This document shows, in pieces, positions 21,239-32,159 of a stretch of 64,000 nt of DNA (position 1 is its first letter; each line of letters opens with the position of its first letter). Both the position numbers and the translations under genes were made by a program. Source of the stretch: Prionace glauca (Eukaryota; Chordata; Chondrichthyes; Carcharhiniformes; Carcharhinidae); NCBI GenBank assembly GCA_037974335.1, contig CM075760.1:39150182-39214181 (forward strand). The letters run 5' to 3'. The notes beneath the pieces were generated by a model. That model did not search any database. It saw only the letters and a list, made by a program, of their open reading frames with translations, and was not told the origin of the DNA.

Positions 21239-21660
21239 TTCGTGCTCCCTCCCATTTTGAGGTAATGTAATGAGCGAGGTGGCCTTGCTGTCAGCTTTTT
21301 ACTGAGACAGCGGGTAAGATTTGGAGAGACAGTCGGTATCGGACTGTTTCACAGGTCACAGCATAGGGGTAAAACATTAGAAAGTGCATCCACCCTATTT
21401 ATAAACCAACTGCCAGTACTTTGTTCCTGAGTTCGGCATTGTTATATTTGTTTGGGAATGCTACAATGCTGATCCATGAGAATGATACTGTTGCTAAAAT
21501 ACTTCAATAAAGAGAATAATTTCACAGAGCAAGCTGGTTTTCCACCCTCCATAGAGGTTGAAAGGTGATAGTTAGCGATTGATATGTCGAAGGCGACTTT
21601 GTCTCCTTCAGTCTGAAGACTGCTGTCCTGCTTCTGAAAGGGAACTAAGGTTGATTTTCA
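21239..21660. other. Remainder of the CH2-CH3 intron
   Basis: No further feature recognised before the CH3 acceptor. Confidence 0.5.
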
Positions 21661-21674
21661 TTTGCCATTCACAG

Positions 21675-21983
21675 ATCCTTCCCAGTGCCATGATTCCACA
21701 GTGACGATACAGCCACCACCAATAGAACAGGTCTTACTGGAGGCGACCGTGACCTTAACCTGCATCATTTCCAATGCTCCTTATGGAGTCAACGTGTCCT
21801 GGATCCGAGACAGGAATTATCTGAAATCAGAGATTGCAGAAAAGCCTGGAGAGGATCCTGACAGCGTGGTCAGCAAATTAAATATCTCGACACAAGCCTG
21901 GCTGAGTGAGGCTGTGTTTTACTGCGTGGTGAGCCATCAGGATCTGCCGACTCCTTTGAGAAAATCTATCCACAAGGAAACAG
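21675..21983 (+). CDS. IGHM: IgM heavy chain CH3 exon
   Basis: Third constant domain, 309 bp, phase 1/1. The acceptor is CATTCACAG and the donor GTGAGC at 21984. It starts [16 protein letters not shown]; the early Cys is in position for inter-heavy-chain bonding. The fold core is Cys in LTCIISNAP, Trp in VSWIRDRN and Cys in [11 protein letters not shown] and NIS sequons are present. It is open and in frame with its neighbours. Confidence 0.95.
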
Positions 21984-22009
21984 GTGAGCTGAGAGATTGA
22001 AGCAATAAA

Positions 22010-22735
22010 TATTGCGTCAACAGCAGAGTTCTGAGGAATGTGGAGGAACAGAGAGGTCTTGGGGTTCATATCCACAGATCTCTGAAGGTTGTCACTCAAG
22101 TGGATAGAGCCGTGAAGAAGGCTTATAGTGTGTGAGTGTTTATTAACAGCGGGTTTGAGTTTAAGAGCCGTGGGGTTATGCTACAACTATACCGGACCAC
22201 ATTTGGAATATTGTGTTCAGTTCTGGTCACCTCACTATAAGAAGGATTGGAAGCATTGGAGAGAGTGCAGAGGAGATTTACCAGGATGCTGCCTGTTTTG
22301 AAGGGTAGGTCTTATGAGGAAAGGTTGAGGGAGCTGGGGCTTTTCTCTTTAGAGCGGAGGAGGATGACAGGCGACTTAATACAAGAATATAAGATGATGG
22401 GGGGATAGATAGAGTGGACGTGCAGAGATTATTTCCTCGGGTGGCTGTAGCTGTTACTAGGGGGCGTAACTATAAGGTTCATTGTGGGAGATATAGGAGG
22501 GATGTCCGAGGTAGATTCTTCACTCAGAGTGGATGGGGTGTGGAATGCACTGCCTGCTGTGATGGTGGAGTCGGACATTTTAGGAATTTTCAGGCGGTTA
22601 TTGGATAGGCACATGGAGCGCACCAGAATGATAGGAAGTGGGATAGCTTGATCTTGGGTTTGGACATAGCTCGGCACAACATTGAGGGCCGAAGGGCCTG
22701 TATTGTGCTGTATGTTCTATGTTTCTATGTAAATG
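22010..22735 (+). repeat. CR1-type LINE 3' fragment in the CH3-CH4 intron
   Basis: The decayed reading frame shows the usual CR1 C-terminal order, with words such as 'QFWSPHYKKDWKHWRECRGDL'-like sequence, then the 3' region ending GAGGGCCGAAGGGCCTGTAT and a GTTCTATGTTTCTATGT tail. Both start and end are 5'-truncated LINE style. It lies in the same orientation as the gene. Coding capacity is lost. Confidence 0.75.
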
Positions 22736-23213
22736 CATCTCTGTGTCTATCTCCAGTGGAAGTGTACCGGTCAATACTCAGTATTCAGTGCATTAATAGT
22801 CTCCCCTGAATGGAGACTCTACAAACTAAAAGACTCTGGGCCAGTTGATATTTTTACGGGGAAGTTTGATGTGTTGATGAATGAAAAGTGAACTGAAGGC
22901 GATGTTATTGGGTTTAGATCGAAACAGAAGGGAGGAGCCTGATATGGAGCAAAAAAAACCAAAAAAACAAAAAGAAAAGTAGATCAGTTGGGCCAAATCG
23001 TCTGATTCTGTGCTATAAATGTTCTGAGACTTTCCAGTCCAACCCCCTGAGTTATTTGAGAAAACAATTGTGTTCACCTCCCCTCCAAGCTGGAAGTCAA
23101 AAATGGAAACATTTAAATTCAAAAGAGAAGCACATTTTCCTGATATGTAACCAGTGGTTTCATTGTCTCCAGAATTCTCCAGTTTATTGACATTTATTGT
23201 ACATTTTCTGCAG
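22736..23213. other. Remainder of the CH3-CH4 intron
   Basis: Ordinary intron with an A-rich run near 22950-22975; no gene or known repeat. Confidence 0.5.
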
Positions 23214-23605
23214 ATCCAAATCCGCGGGAACCGGTCGTCTCTGTCCTCCTGCCCTCGGCAGAACAAGTCTCCGCTCAGAGTTTCATCTCCCTCAGCTGCT
23301 TAGTGAGAGGTTTCTCCCCCCGAGAGATCTTCGTCAAGTGGACCGTCAACGACAAGCCGGTGAATCCCGGGAACTACAGGAATACCGAGGTGGTGGCGGA
23401 GAACGGCGATAGCTCCTTCTTCATGTACAGCCTGTTATCCATTGCAGCAGAGGAATGGTCCAGCGGCGCTTCTTACTCCTGTGTGGTGGGACATGAAGCC
23501 ATCCCCTTGAAGATCATCAACAGAACAGTTGACAAATCCAGCGGTAAACCCAGTTTTGTGAACATTTCTCTTGCACTGATGGACACCGTTAATTCATGTC
23601 AATGA
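23214..23605 (+). CDS. IGHM: IgM heavy chain CH4 exon with secretory tail
   Basis: Fourth constant domain plus the secreted terminus. The acceptor TTTTCTGCAG ends at 23213. The domain runs from [14 protein letters not shown] to DKSSG, with cysteines in SLSCLVRGF and YSCVVGHEA, Trp in VKWTVND and sequon NRT. An internal donor at 23544 (GTAAAC after 23543, phase 1) allows splicing to the membrane exon. If unspliced, translation continues into [19 protein letters not shown] and stops at 23603-23605. The NIS sequon and penultimate Cys are the hallmarks of the polymerising mu tailpiece. This identifies the isotype as IgM. Confidence 0.96.
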
Positions 23606-23632
23606 GAATCACTCGGTTACATTAAAAACTAC

Positions 23633-23647
23633 AATAAAAAGAATAAA
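23633..23647 (+). terminator. Poly(A) signals for the secreted mu transcript
   Basis: AATAAA occurs at 23633-23638 and again at 23642-23647, 28 and 37 bp after the secretory stop. Use of these signals competes with splicing from 23543 to the membrane exons. Confidence 0.8.
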
Positions 23648-23649
23648 AT

Positions 23650-24720
23650 CTATTTCCTCCAACGATAAATGAAATTCACAATTCCTTAATAGATTGTTTT
23701 TTCAGTTTTACTTCCATTAGATATCTTTAGTTTGAGTCAGATATTTTCAGGTCTCGGACCCAAGTCTTGTTGAACCAGTGTGCCCAGCTCAGGTGCACCA
23801 GATACAGTAGAGTATATTCATTACAGGATTCTGCAAAATATCTTCACCGACTTTCCTCCCCCTGAGGAGAAATATGACTATTTCAACATTTCTGACAAAC
23901 AAACACAACATTTAGATCTTGGTGTTCCTGCTTCTCTCATTGTCCATGCCTTTATCCATTGATGTCAGCTTTAAGCTGCTGCACCAAACCCACTGAGAAC
24001 TGAAGTGAGGGTCATACAGAAACATGGAGCAACAATCCCCCTGTCAGAGAGAGGGAGAGTGAAATTGTTAACATACCGGATTCCTACTCGCCCAACAAAG
24101 AGAGGGGAGGAGCAATAGCCAACCCATATACCACCACTTCCTCAATGAAAAGAGGAGGAATGTCATTATTTACCCACTGTACCTCCACCTCCTCAGTGGT
24201 TAGACCCATTAGGGACATTGCTTCACCAGGTAGAGAGAACTCACTCTCCTCCCTCTCCCCAAGTAGCGTGTTTGGGTGGGAACAGTTCTCTACAATAAGG
24301 GCTCAGTTGTCACCAATACAAATTAGCTTCCGGTTTGCTTGCTGCAGATTTGGACATATCATTATCTTAGTCATTGTAATATATATACTTCTGCAGCATA
24401 ATTTTAAAATTCATAATTTCAACATTCTTGTTCCTGTTAAACATGTGCTGGCATTGATTTCCCGTAACACAAATTTAAACAAGTGATTGAATCCTCCCCG
24501 GTTTTTACCTTTCTGTCCCTGAGGTTTGTGAGGTGCATCAATGAATGATTTCACTCGTTCTCCTGATACCACTGTGCCACTCACATAAAATAAATTTATA
24601 CAGCAAACTCTGAAAATATGTTCCCTTATCCGTATTGACTGGATCATGTTCAATTAATTATTGCCAGTGAAACTTGGAACAACAGTTAAAAATACTGCAC
24701 AAAACTGCCACAATTATAAA
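23650..24720. other. CH4-M1 intron, left part
   Basis: No gene seen. Short open frames lack domains. The sequence is unremarkable and AT-rich. Confidence 0.5.
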
Positions 24721-24724
24721 TACA

Positions 24725-25700
24725 CATATCGGCGTTCACACACACACATCGACACAAATGCACAAATACATTCACAAATATGCATGCTCATATATATGCA
24801 CACAAACACAGAAAGATACATGTAAATACGCACACACAAACTCATGCACATATCCCACACACATACATATACAGAAATATGGACGTGCATTCAAATACAG
24901 ACAGAGAATCACACAAATACAAAATACACACAAAAAAACACAGATAGATGCATACATACAAATACATATTCATGGATCGTAAGTACACACAATATATGCA
25001 GAAACAAACACAAACAAGCACGCTCACACAAATACACTCATGGACAACACATTTACAAACAAAAATACACAAATACACACAGGCAAATACACCAATACAC
25101 AGGCGGGCACACACATTATCTCTCTCTCTCTCTATCTCATACACATACACAAACATACACACCCACACATGTGCACACACGCACATGCACACATAGACAC
25201 GCAGGCACCAAAGCAAAAACATGCACACAAATTATCAAATATGTACAAACACACACATATACGCATACAAACACACAAGTATGCACACACCTTTGCATAC
25301 GTAACTAGGTACACAGACCTAAACACAAACACATACATGCATACACACAATAAAGACAGATACACACGCATGCAGATCCACACACATAGACAAACATTTT
25401 ATCACACGTTCACGCTGATGGGAATATAGATATAGAGACACACAATGTTATACGCATTAACACTGATACAGGGAAATACACATAAACACATTAACAGACT
25501 GCATAGAGATGAACAGACAGCCAAACATTTTCACGCAAACAAATGGACGCAACATTCACATGTTCATACAGAACAGAATACCATAGTACACATTATTACA
25601 CATGAAAACACAAGCATACATTATCACATCGTTATAAATAACTATCAATAAGTATATCCATACACTAACATGTTAACAGGTAAGCACACAAACACACGGA
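24725..25700. repeat. ACACAT-type microsatellite-rich tract
   Basis: Dispersed ACACA, ATACA and CACAA units across about 1 kb of the CH4-M1 intron. Open frames on both strands read as His/Thr or Cys/Val repeats and are artefacts. Confidence 0.9.
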
Positions 25701-26543
25701 GGAACAGACACACACAGAAAGTGACAGAAATTAGCACATTGAAATAGGCAGGAACACGTGCACACGTTAAGAGTAGCATTAATAAATATACGTAGACTTC
25801 ACACTATAATAGTCATATATCCACAAAGTTAGAAGAATAAAATATATATACAAACGCAGCAGACAACCGCACAAATCAACAAACACAGACAAATGAACAC
25901 GTTCATTAACCCTGATACACTCATATCAACTCAGGACCAAAGATTAATGCAGACCACGGGATGCTCATGCACACACACAAATGCAAATTCGTAAATATAA
26001 ACGACAGGTAAATGATGAAAGTAAAACTTCAACATGAATTTTAATGGACATATCCACCGACAAATATCCCAATGTAAATTGCACCGACAAATACTTTGAG
26101 AAACTGAATTAAGCCAATGATCTACTAACCATTTCCACCATAAATAAGAAAAGATCAGAAACTATATCCCAGCTGTTAAACAACAGCATTCACCGTTTAC
26201 AGATCAGTCACCTTATGTGAAAACAATCATTGATCAGTGAATGTTCCTCGATATCAGTCATAACATTCTTCAATAAGGGATAGTGGAAAATAGTTCGGAA
26301 ATGAACTGATAATCAAAAAAACATCTTCAGTGCTTTCTGACATGGACTGTCCAAGGAATGCCAATAGAGATCAAGTGTGAAAATAATTACGGAGATCGGC
26401 TACTTAACAGTAGATATACATTGAAAATTATAAGAGAGAATGATTTAACAGCATATGAAAGAGAACGGGAAAAGCAAAATAATAATAAGATTCCCTGGAT
26501 CAATAAAGTAATCTAATTTCATTTCATGGTCTCTGCCCCTTAG
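25701..26543. other. CH4-M1 intron, right part
   Basis: A-rich intronic sequence up to the M1 acceptor TGCCCCTTAG; no feature recognised. Confidence 0.5.
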
Positions 26544-26671
26544 ACCCCACCGATCGTATCTGGATTGAAGACAATGACGATGATAACAGCAACATCTGGA
26601 CAACTGCTTCCACATTCATCGTCCTGTTCTTCCTGAGCATTTTCTACAGCACTGCCGTTACTCTGGTGAAG
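26544..26671 (+). CDS. IGHM: IgM membrane exon M1
   Basis: 128 bp, entering in phase 1 from the CH4 internal donor and leaving in phase 0. It encodes an acidic extracellular spacer ([17 protein letters not shown]), then a transmembrane helix ([20 protein letters not shown]) and TLVK. The Thr/Ser/Tyr-bearing polar face is the feature of B-cell-receptor mu chains that contacts the Ig-alpha/Ig-beta pair. The donor is GTGAGA at 26672. Together with M2 it makes the surface receptor form. Confidence 0.95.
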
Positions 26672-26807
26672 GTGAGATGATTCAATTCACTCACATTTCA
26701 AACTGGCAGAATGGATTTGAAAAATCTCTGTTTCACTGATTAAAAACTCCAACATTACCGTCCCGCATCATAAACATCTGTTTCATTATTGTATCTTTCT
26801 TTTACAG

Positions 26808-26816
26808 ATCAAGTGA
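26808..26816 (+). CDS. IGHM: IgM membrane exon M2 (terminal codons)
   Basis: After a 136-bp intron ending TTTTACAG at 26807, the exon supplies Ile, Lys and stop (ATCAAGTGA), so the cytoplasmic end is only about K-I-K, as expected for a mu chain. The rest of the exon is 3' UTR. Confidence 0.92.
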   Translation: MK

Positions 26817-27253
26817 TGGGTTGAATTTTGGACGCTGCAGATTTCCTTCAGTTGATTTGTATGACTCATATATAATATTTCCTCTTGGTGGCTCTATCAG
26901 TAAATTTCTCTGTTTATCATTCTGAATCTGTAACTGAAGCAACATTAGATGTTATTTCAGTTTTCAGTGTGAAATGTAGGGGGCATTTTTTGTTATAATG
27001 TAATTATGGTGAATAGTTTCTGCATAGTTCAAATATCATGTATAAATAAGAAACGTTTCTCATTCCTTATTCTTAATTACTCTTTCTTTAAGGTCCTGTT
27101 TTCAGTTTCTGGTGTATGTAACAGATGTACAATTATTGACGGATTCCATGTGTATGTGTTCTGTTCTCAATGTGAAGCTCAATCATTATATTCACTTTTC
27201 TAACTTTAAAAAATAATGTTGCTATAAAATATTCTCTGAATTTTTAAAATAAA
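26817..27253 (+). other. 3' UTR of the membrane mu transcript with poly(A) signal
   Basis: AT-rich sequence with an AATAAA at 27248-27253, the likely end of the membrane transcript. No open frame in it is supported. Confidence 0.65.
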
Positions 27254-28235
27254 TATTGAATGAAAATGTAACCATCTCTGGTTTGGCTTTATTCCGTTTT
27301 CCAATACTCTTCAACTCCCGCTCCATTTTTCCTATTATACGGTTTCCTCCCTTTCCCAGACAGACATGTTCCCCCATGTGGGGGATGTGATTGAACTCAA
27401 GGCCATTCAGTGAAAGAGTCACTCCGCCACCCAGTGACCCATCCATGTAAATACACCTTCATCTCTGCCTTTTTATGAGACAATCCAGAGATAGAATGAG
27501 TGAACAATGGGGAGAACTTCAGTGATTTCACTCATAAACTGATCTGTCACTGACCGAGTTTCAGAAAATTCTAAATAGCAAAAGATCTGCGTCATCAGAG
27601 GGTGATGCAGAACAGTGTTTGGCAGGAAATAGTTGTCTTTACACTGCCCCCTAAAAATACTATCAGAGTCGCTACAGCTTCGGTTAACAGAGTGAATTTC
27701 TCTATACATCGTCCAATGAAATATTTTCAAAGCAGGCATACCACAAGCTAGATAGAAAACACATACAGAACAGAGGTGCAAACCGTGAGGTGAAACCAAG
27801 GGACTGAGATGCATTTCACAGAAGTACATAAAAGATAACAAATTTCCAAATTATGACAAATATTGTGGGATAATTTGAGTGACCGATACTGTCTTTAACT
27901 CACGAGGCAGATATATCTGTATAAAGACATAACATTTATTTAAAATAAAAACACAACAAGCAGCTGCTGGGAGTTGACCAAAACGGTTAAATGGCTCTGG
28001 GATACAGTGGCAGAACCTTTCCAATGAAAGTAACATGTACAATCAATAATAAATCAATTATAGATTTTCTTACTAATCATTCCCACCTCATATTAGCTTA
28101 AAAATCAATTACGTTCAGTAAACACACATCAATAATAATGACAATTTGCTCAGCCAATTGCATTTTACAACCCAGCGTAATGGTATCTCCTTCATCCATT
28201 TAAATCGGAGGCTGACTCATCTGTAATCAGTAAGA
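27254..28235. other. Spacer between the IgM cluster and the zinc-finger cluster
   Basis: No gene is seen. A 122-codon minus-strand frame at 27473-27841 has no recognisable domain or splice context and is probably chance. Confidence 0.4.
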
Positions 28236-28239
28236 ATCA

Positions 28240-28500
28240 GGAAGATGAGATAGAGTCATACAGTCACAAAGGTTTACAGCATGGAAGCAGGCCGCTCGGC
28301 CCAATACGTCTATGCCGCCCTTTCTTAAGTAGTAAGCTAGTCCCAATTGACCATGTTTGGCCCATATCCCTCAATAGCCATCTTACTCATGGAACTGTCT
28401 AAGCGCTTTTTAAAAGACAAAAATTGTATCTGCCTCTATTACTACCTCTGGCAGCTTGTTCCAGACGCTCACTACCGTTTGTGTGAAAACATTTTCGAAC
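28240..28500 (-). repeat. Non-LTR LINE 3' fragment
   Basis: The + strand reads GCAGGCCGCTCGGCCCAATA and then AAGCGCTTTTTAAAAGACAA and TTGTTCCAGACGCTCACTA, the reverse complement of a CR1-type C-terminal and 3' region. Diverged. Confidence 0.6.
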
Positions 28501-28554
28501 CCCCCCACCCCACCACCCCAGCCTCAAAAGGATACAACTCATCACGTATGTTAG

Positions 28555-28910
28555 TTTGTTCTTTATTGTCAATGTCAGGCCGGGGATGTTCCACTTGGAA
28601 CAAAGGAGGTTGAGGGGAGATTTGATAGAGGTGGACAAGATTCTGACAGATTTAGATGAGGTGGACAAAGAAAAGTTGTTCCCATTTGCTGATGGGACAA
28701 GGACGAGGGGGACACAGATTTAAGGTTTTGAGTCAGAGATGCAGGGGGAGGAATATGAGGAAGAATAGTTTGCTGCAGCGAATGGTATTGACTTGGAACC
28801 CGCTCCCTACGAGGGTGGAGGAAGTGGAAACAATCAATTACAAAGGAAATTGGATGGGCATCTGGGAGGTTTCAACAGAAATACTGACTAAATATCTCTG
28901 CCCTTCCTAA
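28555..28910 (+). repeat. CR1-type LINE fragment; outer edge of the inverted duplication
   Basis: A decayed frame reads 'LRGDLIEVDKILTDLDEVDK' and related words typical of a CR1 C-terminus. The same sequence, inverted, is at 63.13-63.48 kb, so the fragment predates that duplication. Confidence 0.7.
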
Positions 28911-29120
28911 CACCCTGTCACTCTGTGATTCTTGCTAAATCTGAAACCAGACAATCGCAACAAAGCTCAAAGAGCATCAGCCCACTGGAGGCAAAGTCAT
29001 GAGACCAGCCAGTCCAGCAGAAAGAAACCCTCCCCACTGACCAGCTGTGAGAATGAATAAAATGCAGTCCTGGATGTAACTGAGAGCTGAAACAGTAACA
29101 GCAGAATCCAACCCTGAATA

Positions 29121-29795
29121 TCACTCGTGAACTTGCTGGTGTCTCTGCAGGCTGGATGAATCAGTGAATCCCTTCCCACATTGAGAGCAGGTGAACGGTT
29201 TCTCCCCAGTGTGAACTCGCTGATGTATCTGCAGGTGGGAAAACTGAGTGAATCCCTTCCCACACTGACAGCAGGTGAACGGTCTCTCCTCAGTGTGAAT
29301 TCGCTGGTGTCTCTGCAAGGTGGATAACACAGTGAATCCCTTTCCACACTCAGAGCAGGTGAATGGTCTCTCCCCAGTGTGAACTCGCTGGTGTGTCCGC
29401 AGGCTGAATGAGTCAGTGAATCCCTTCCCACACTGAGAGCAGATAAACGGCCTCTCCCCAGTGTGAATTTGCTGATGTCTCCACAGATTGGATAACACAG
29501 TGAATCCCTTCCCACACTGAGAGCAGGTGAACGGCCTCTCCCCAGTGTGAATTCGTTGGTGTTTTTGCAAAGTGGCTAACACAGTGAATCCCTTTCCACA
29601 CTGAGAGCAGGTGAACGGTCTCTCCCCAGTGTGAACTCGCTGGTGGGTCTGCAGAATGGATAACTGGTTGAATCCCTTCCTACAGTGAGAGCAGGTGAAC
29701 GGCCTCTCCCCAGTTTGACTGCGCCAATGAATTTCCAGATTAGATGGGGCTCCATATCCCTTCCCACAGTCCGCACATTTCCATGGTTTCTCCAT
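29121..29795 (-). CDS. C2H2 zinc-finger protein A (8 fingers)
   Basis: A probable nuclear DNA-binding protein; the exon has no domain other than tandem C2H2 fingers. I chose the ATG at 29795 ([13 protein letters not shown]) because its ACCATGG context is shared by genes B, D and F; an upstream in-frame ATG at 29861 lies in degenerate sequence. Eight fingers follow, joined by TGERPF or TGEKPF linkers, ending QQVHE and stop. In finger 1 the last His is Gln ([11 protein letters not shown]), so it is likely weak. Upstream, a splice acceptor (GTTTTACAGG, minus strand) lies at about 30122, which indicates at least one 5' exon, with the promoter candidate at 31.3-31.7 kb. No KRAB or SCAN domain is visible. 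The target DNA is unknown. Confidence 0.8.
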   Translation of the reverse strand: MEKPWKCADCGKGYGAPSNLEIHWRSQTGERPFTCSHCRKGFNQLSILQTHQRVHTGERPFTCSQCGKGFTVLATLQKHQRIHTGERPFTCSQCGKGFTVLSNLWRHQQIHTGERPFICSQCGKGFTDSFSLRTHQRVHTGERPFTCSECGKGFTVLSTLQRHQRIHTEERPFTCCQCGKGFTQFSHLQIHQRVHTGEKPFTCSQCGKGFTDSSSLQRHQQVHE

Positions 29796-30170
29796 GGTGC
29801 AGGTGTCCTTGCCTTTGCCTTGGGTGGCAATCAGTTGAAGCCTCGTCCACACACACAACACGTGTACAGTCTCTCCCCGCTGTGAATGGTGTGATATTGA
29901 TTCAGGCTGTGTAACTGGTTAAAGCTCTTCAGTCAGTGCACGGGAACACTCTCACTTGAATTTGGCAGTGTGTTGATGCTTTTCCAGTCACGTGGATGTT
30001 TGAAATTTTTTCAAATCTTCCAGATTCTATGGCCGATGATATTCAGGTCCCGAGGAATATGACTCTGCCAGATCAAGACCTGACATTTGAGATTACAGCC
30101 AGTGATTCCTCTTTCAATATCCTGTAAAACAAATTGATACAAGTCATCAGTGTCATTGCAGGATAGAAAT
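29796..30170 (-). other. 5' part of the gene A finger exon and splice acceptor
   Basis: On the minus strand an intron ends GTTTTACAG at 30122, followed by an exon that is probably untranslated or poorly coding until 29795. Relics of an extra degenerate finger (CVCGRGFN) precede the ATG. The intron side contains TTTCTATCCTG, a word retained at the acceptors of genes A, B, C and F. Confidence 0.6.
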
Positions 30171-31160
30171 TCAGAAGACAATTCTAGTTTCTATGCAATT
30201 GTTTTTTCCTCTCATTCCTCAAAAGCTGTAAATCTCCATCCAACACACTCTCTCCATTCTCACTCTGTTGTATCTAATATTCACCCTCCCAATTCTCCTG
30301 AAATGCTGATTGACAGATCCATGCTCACTGCTTCCTGTCCTGGAGACACACAGCTGAAAATCTCCATGCAGGCTGCCAGACAGACAATATGCCCATACGA
30401 CTGGACTAAAAATGTGTGGAATATACAGACTGGATTCACTTCCTTTTCCCTTCAGTTGTTGCAAGTCCCCAACTTCCCCCAGAATGACAAAACAAATGGA
30501 AAGGGGGAAACATTGATTTCATCCCAAATGTTGTACAGAGGAGGAAGTTTTAGTCTGAAATTTATTGGCCGACTTCCGCATTATGACTCTCTCTCTCTCA
30601 AAGACATTGACATCCTTTGCTCCCTCAGCTTGACACATTTATTTGTCTGGCTAAAGGGATGGTCTCTTTCCTCATGTTCACAATTAAAGGGCTGGTTTCC
30701 CTCGGAGATGGCTGACATTTAAGAGAATAATAAATTATTAGAGAACAGAGATATGCCGAGTGTTGTTATATTGTGGGTCTGATATATTATTTATGGTTCT
30801 GTAACAAATTACATTTATTATGTCTCGTCTTGTAATGAGGCTCCATAACTCTCGTCTTGTAACTCTGTTATATATTTCCACTCATAGAGTCATTACAGCA
30901 CAGAAGGAATGCATTCAGTAACTCAAGTCCATGCTGACTTCTGTTGAACAATCCAGTCAGTCCCATTCTCCTTCTATACTCCCTTTCCCCTGCAAGTTTA
31001 TTTCCTTCATGTGCCCATCTCATTTCTGAAATATATTAAAGGAGTCAGTATACTAATATAGGACAGAGACCTGTCTGATATTGTTATCTGTAGAGATTAG
31101 ATAAATTATTTATGGCTCAGTGTGAATGAATTGGGAAAAATATCTGCCATCCTTATCTGG
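30171..31160. other. Upstream flank and intron of zinc-finger gene A
   Basis: It holds the sequence matching 58.48-59.2 kb in inverse. A 190-codon + frame at 30150-30722 lies antisense to this duplicated flank and has no domain. The 30890-31030 part resembles a LINE 3' end on the minus strand (GAGTCATTACAGCACAGAAG). Confidence 0.5.
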
Positions 31161-31194
31161 TCTGGTCTAATTCTTTATCAAGAACAGTGTAGTT

Positions 31195-31312
31195 GACTCT
31201 CAAAATGCCCTGTGAGATGGCCTAGCAAACCACTCAGTTGGAGGACAATTAGGGATGGACAATAAATGCTGGCCCAGCCAGCGACTCCCACATCCCATGG
31301 ACAAATAAAAAA
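31195..31312 (+). repeat. SINE tail in duplication copy 1 (uninterrupted)
   Basis: The SINE 3' region runs GATGGCCTAGCAAACCACTC, GGACAATTAGGGATGGACAA and TAAATGCTGGCCCAGCCAGC. In the paralogous copy at 54.7 kb another SINE interrupts it at GGACAATTAG, so this is the empty site. Confidence 0.75.
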
Positions 31313-31329
31313 TTCCTGGAGACTCCAGT

Positions 31330-31720
31330 CCAATCCGGGAGAGTTGGTAACTGGTCCAGCTCATAGCGCATGCGCCCTGTTGTATACTGTTCCTATAAAG
31401 ATGGCGGCCGGTAACCCGGGCCTGGAGCCGCTCAGCTCCAACTCTATTCGGTATTGACTGAAACGGTACCGGGAACATATTATTTGGATTGAGGCATCCA
31501 CAAGATGTTTATGAAGCCTGCCAGCCCACTCCGCTGCTTCTATCCCTCCCCGGTCACCCAGCGGCTCCATTACTGAACCTCACTCCATTGTTTCTCTCCG
31601 GCTCCTCGCAGCTCCAGTCACAGCCCGGAATGCGCATGCTCCGGTCAGAGTTCAGACACTGCGCATGTCCCAGTCAGAGCCAGGTACCGCGCTTGCGCAG
31701 CAATTGCAGTAATGTGGATA
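31330..31720 (-). promoter_or_regulatory. CpG-rich promoter candidate, NRF1-like and YY1-like sites (copy 1)
   Basis: NRF1-type palindrome GCGCATGCGC at 31366-31375, YY1-type AAGATGGCGGC at 31398-31408, and further GCGCATG words near 31631 and 31672. The block is CpG-rich against an AT-rich background. It is in position to drive minus-strand gene A; orientation is inferred. Confidence 0.6.
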
Positions 31721-32025
31721 GGACACATTCTCACCCGCAGAGAATGTTGGGTAATCACTCTGCCGTTTAAATCCATAATGTTCAATGGAAAATATGATTT
31801 GCGATCTGATTACGATTGGTACCATTGGGCCAAGGTTCAAATGTTTTACATCAGTTTATTTGGAAACTAAGCAGTATATGCCTTCCAGCACACTTCTGCC
31901 CTGGGTGTGATTGACAACATAACAATCAGCTGCATTTAGATGTGAACTCGTTGGAGTGAACAAGTGATTTGTCCCATCATAGAAAGAACAATTAAACTAT
32001 CCCTAATCCTCCCAAAGGGGTAATA

Positions 32026-32154
32026 GATCAAGCCCAAGACAGGAGGTGAGAGCCCTGTCTTATCAGCTTGGATCGGGAATGTCCCAACTTGTTGGGACTC
32101 TGAATTGGGTTTAATTTGACTTGATTGGATTGGAATAAAGTTTAAAAAAAAAAA
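32026..32154 (+). repeat. U2-associated SINE-like unit, 5'-truncated copy
   Basis: It begins at GATCAAGCCCAAGACAGGAG and carries the family tail (AACTTGTTGGGACTCTGAAT, then TGGAATAAAG) and an 11-A run. The U2 head is missing. Its poly(A) is followed by ATCAAG, the same U2-derived word that follows the LINE poly(A) at 33.1 kb. Confidence 0.8.
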
Positions 32155-32159
32155 TCAAG

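Larger units (their letters stand above)
28550..31110 (-). repeat. Inverted segmental duplication, arm 1 (with zinc-finger gene A)
   Basis: This arm matches 58.48-63.48 kb in opposite orientation: the LINE fragment, the ZNF 3' flank, the finger exon, the acceptor block and the upstream flank with 'agtcagcatggacttgagtta'. Arm 2 is longer because a CR1 LINE of about 2.4 kb is inserted in it. The 36.4-39.2 kb zinc-finger locus B is a further, more distant copy. Confidence 0.8.
31165..31990 (+). repeat. Direct segmental duplication, copy 1 (promoter block)
   Basis: It matches 54.68-55.85 kb in the same orientation over the SINE tail, the NRF1/YY1 promoter block and about 300 bp beyond. After the U2-type insertion (32.03-33.76 kb) homology resumes at 33764-33930, which pairs with 55880-56035. 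Confidence 0.85.

Noticed and set aside
23214-23605. IgW or IgNAR assignment of the constant region
   Set aside because: Four C domains with the [14 protein letters not shown] tailpiece and the short mu-type membrane end indicate IgM.
24674-25429. Frames of about 130-150 codons on both strands
   Set aside because: ACACAT microsatellite translations.
30150-30722. 190-codon + frame
   Set aside because: Lies in the duplicated flank of gene A in antisense, with no domain.
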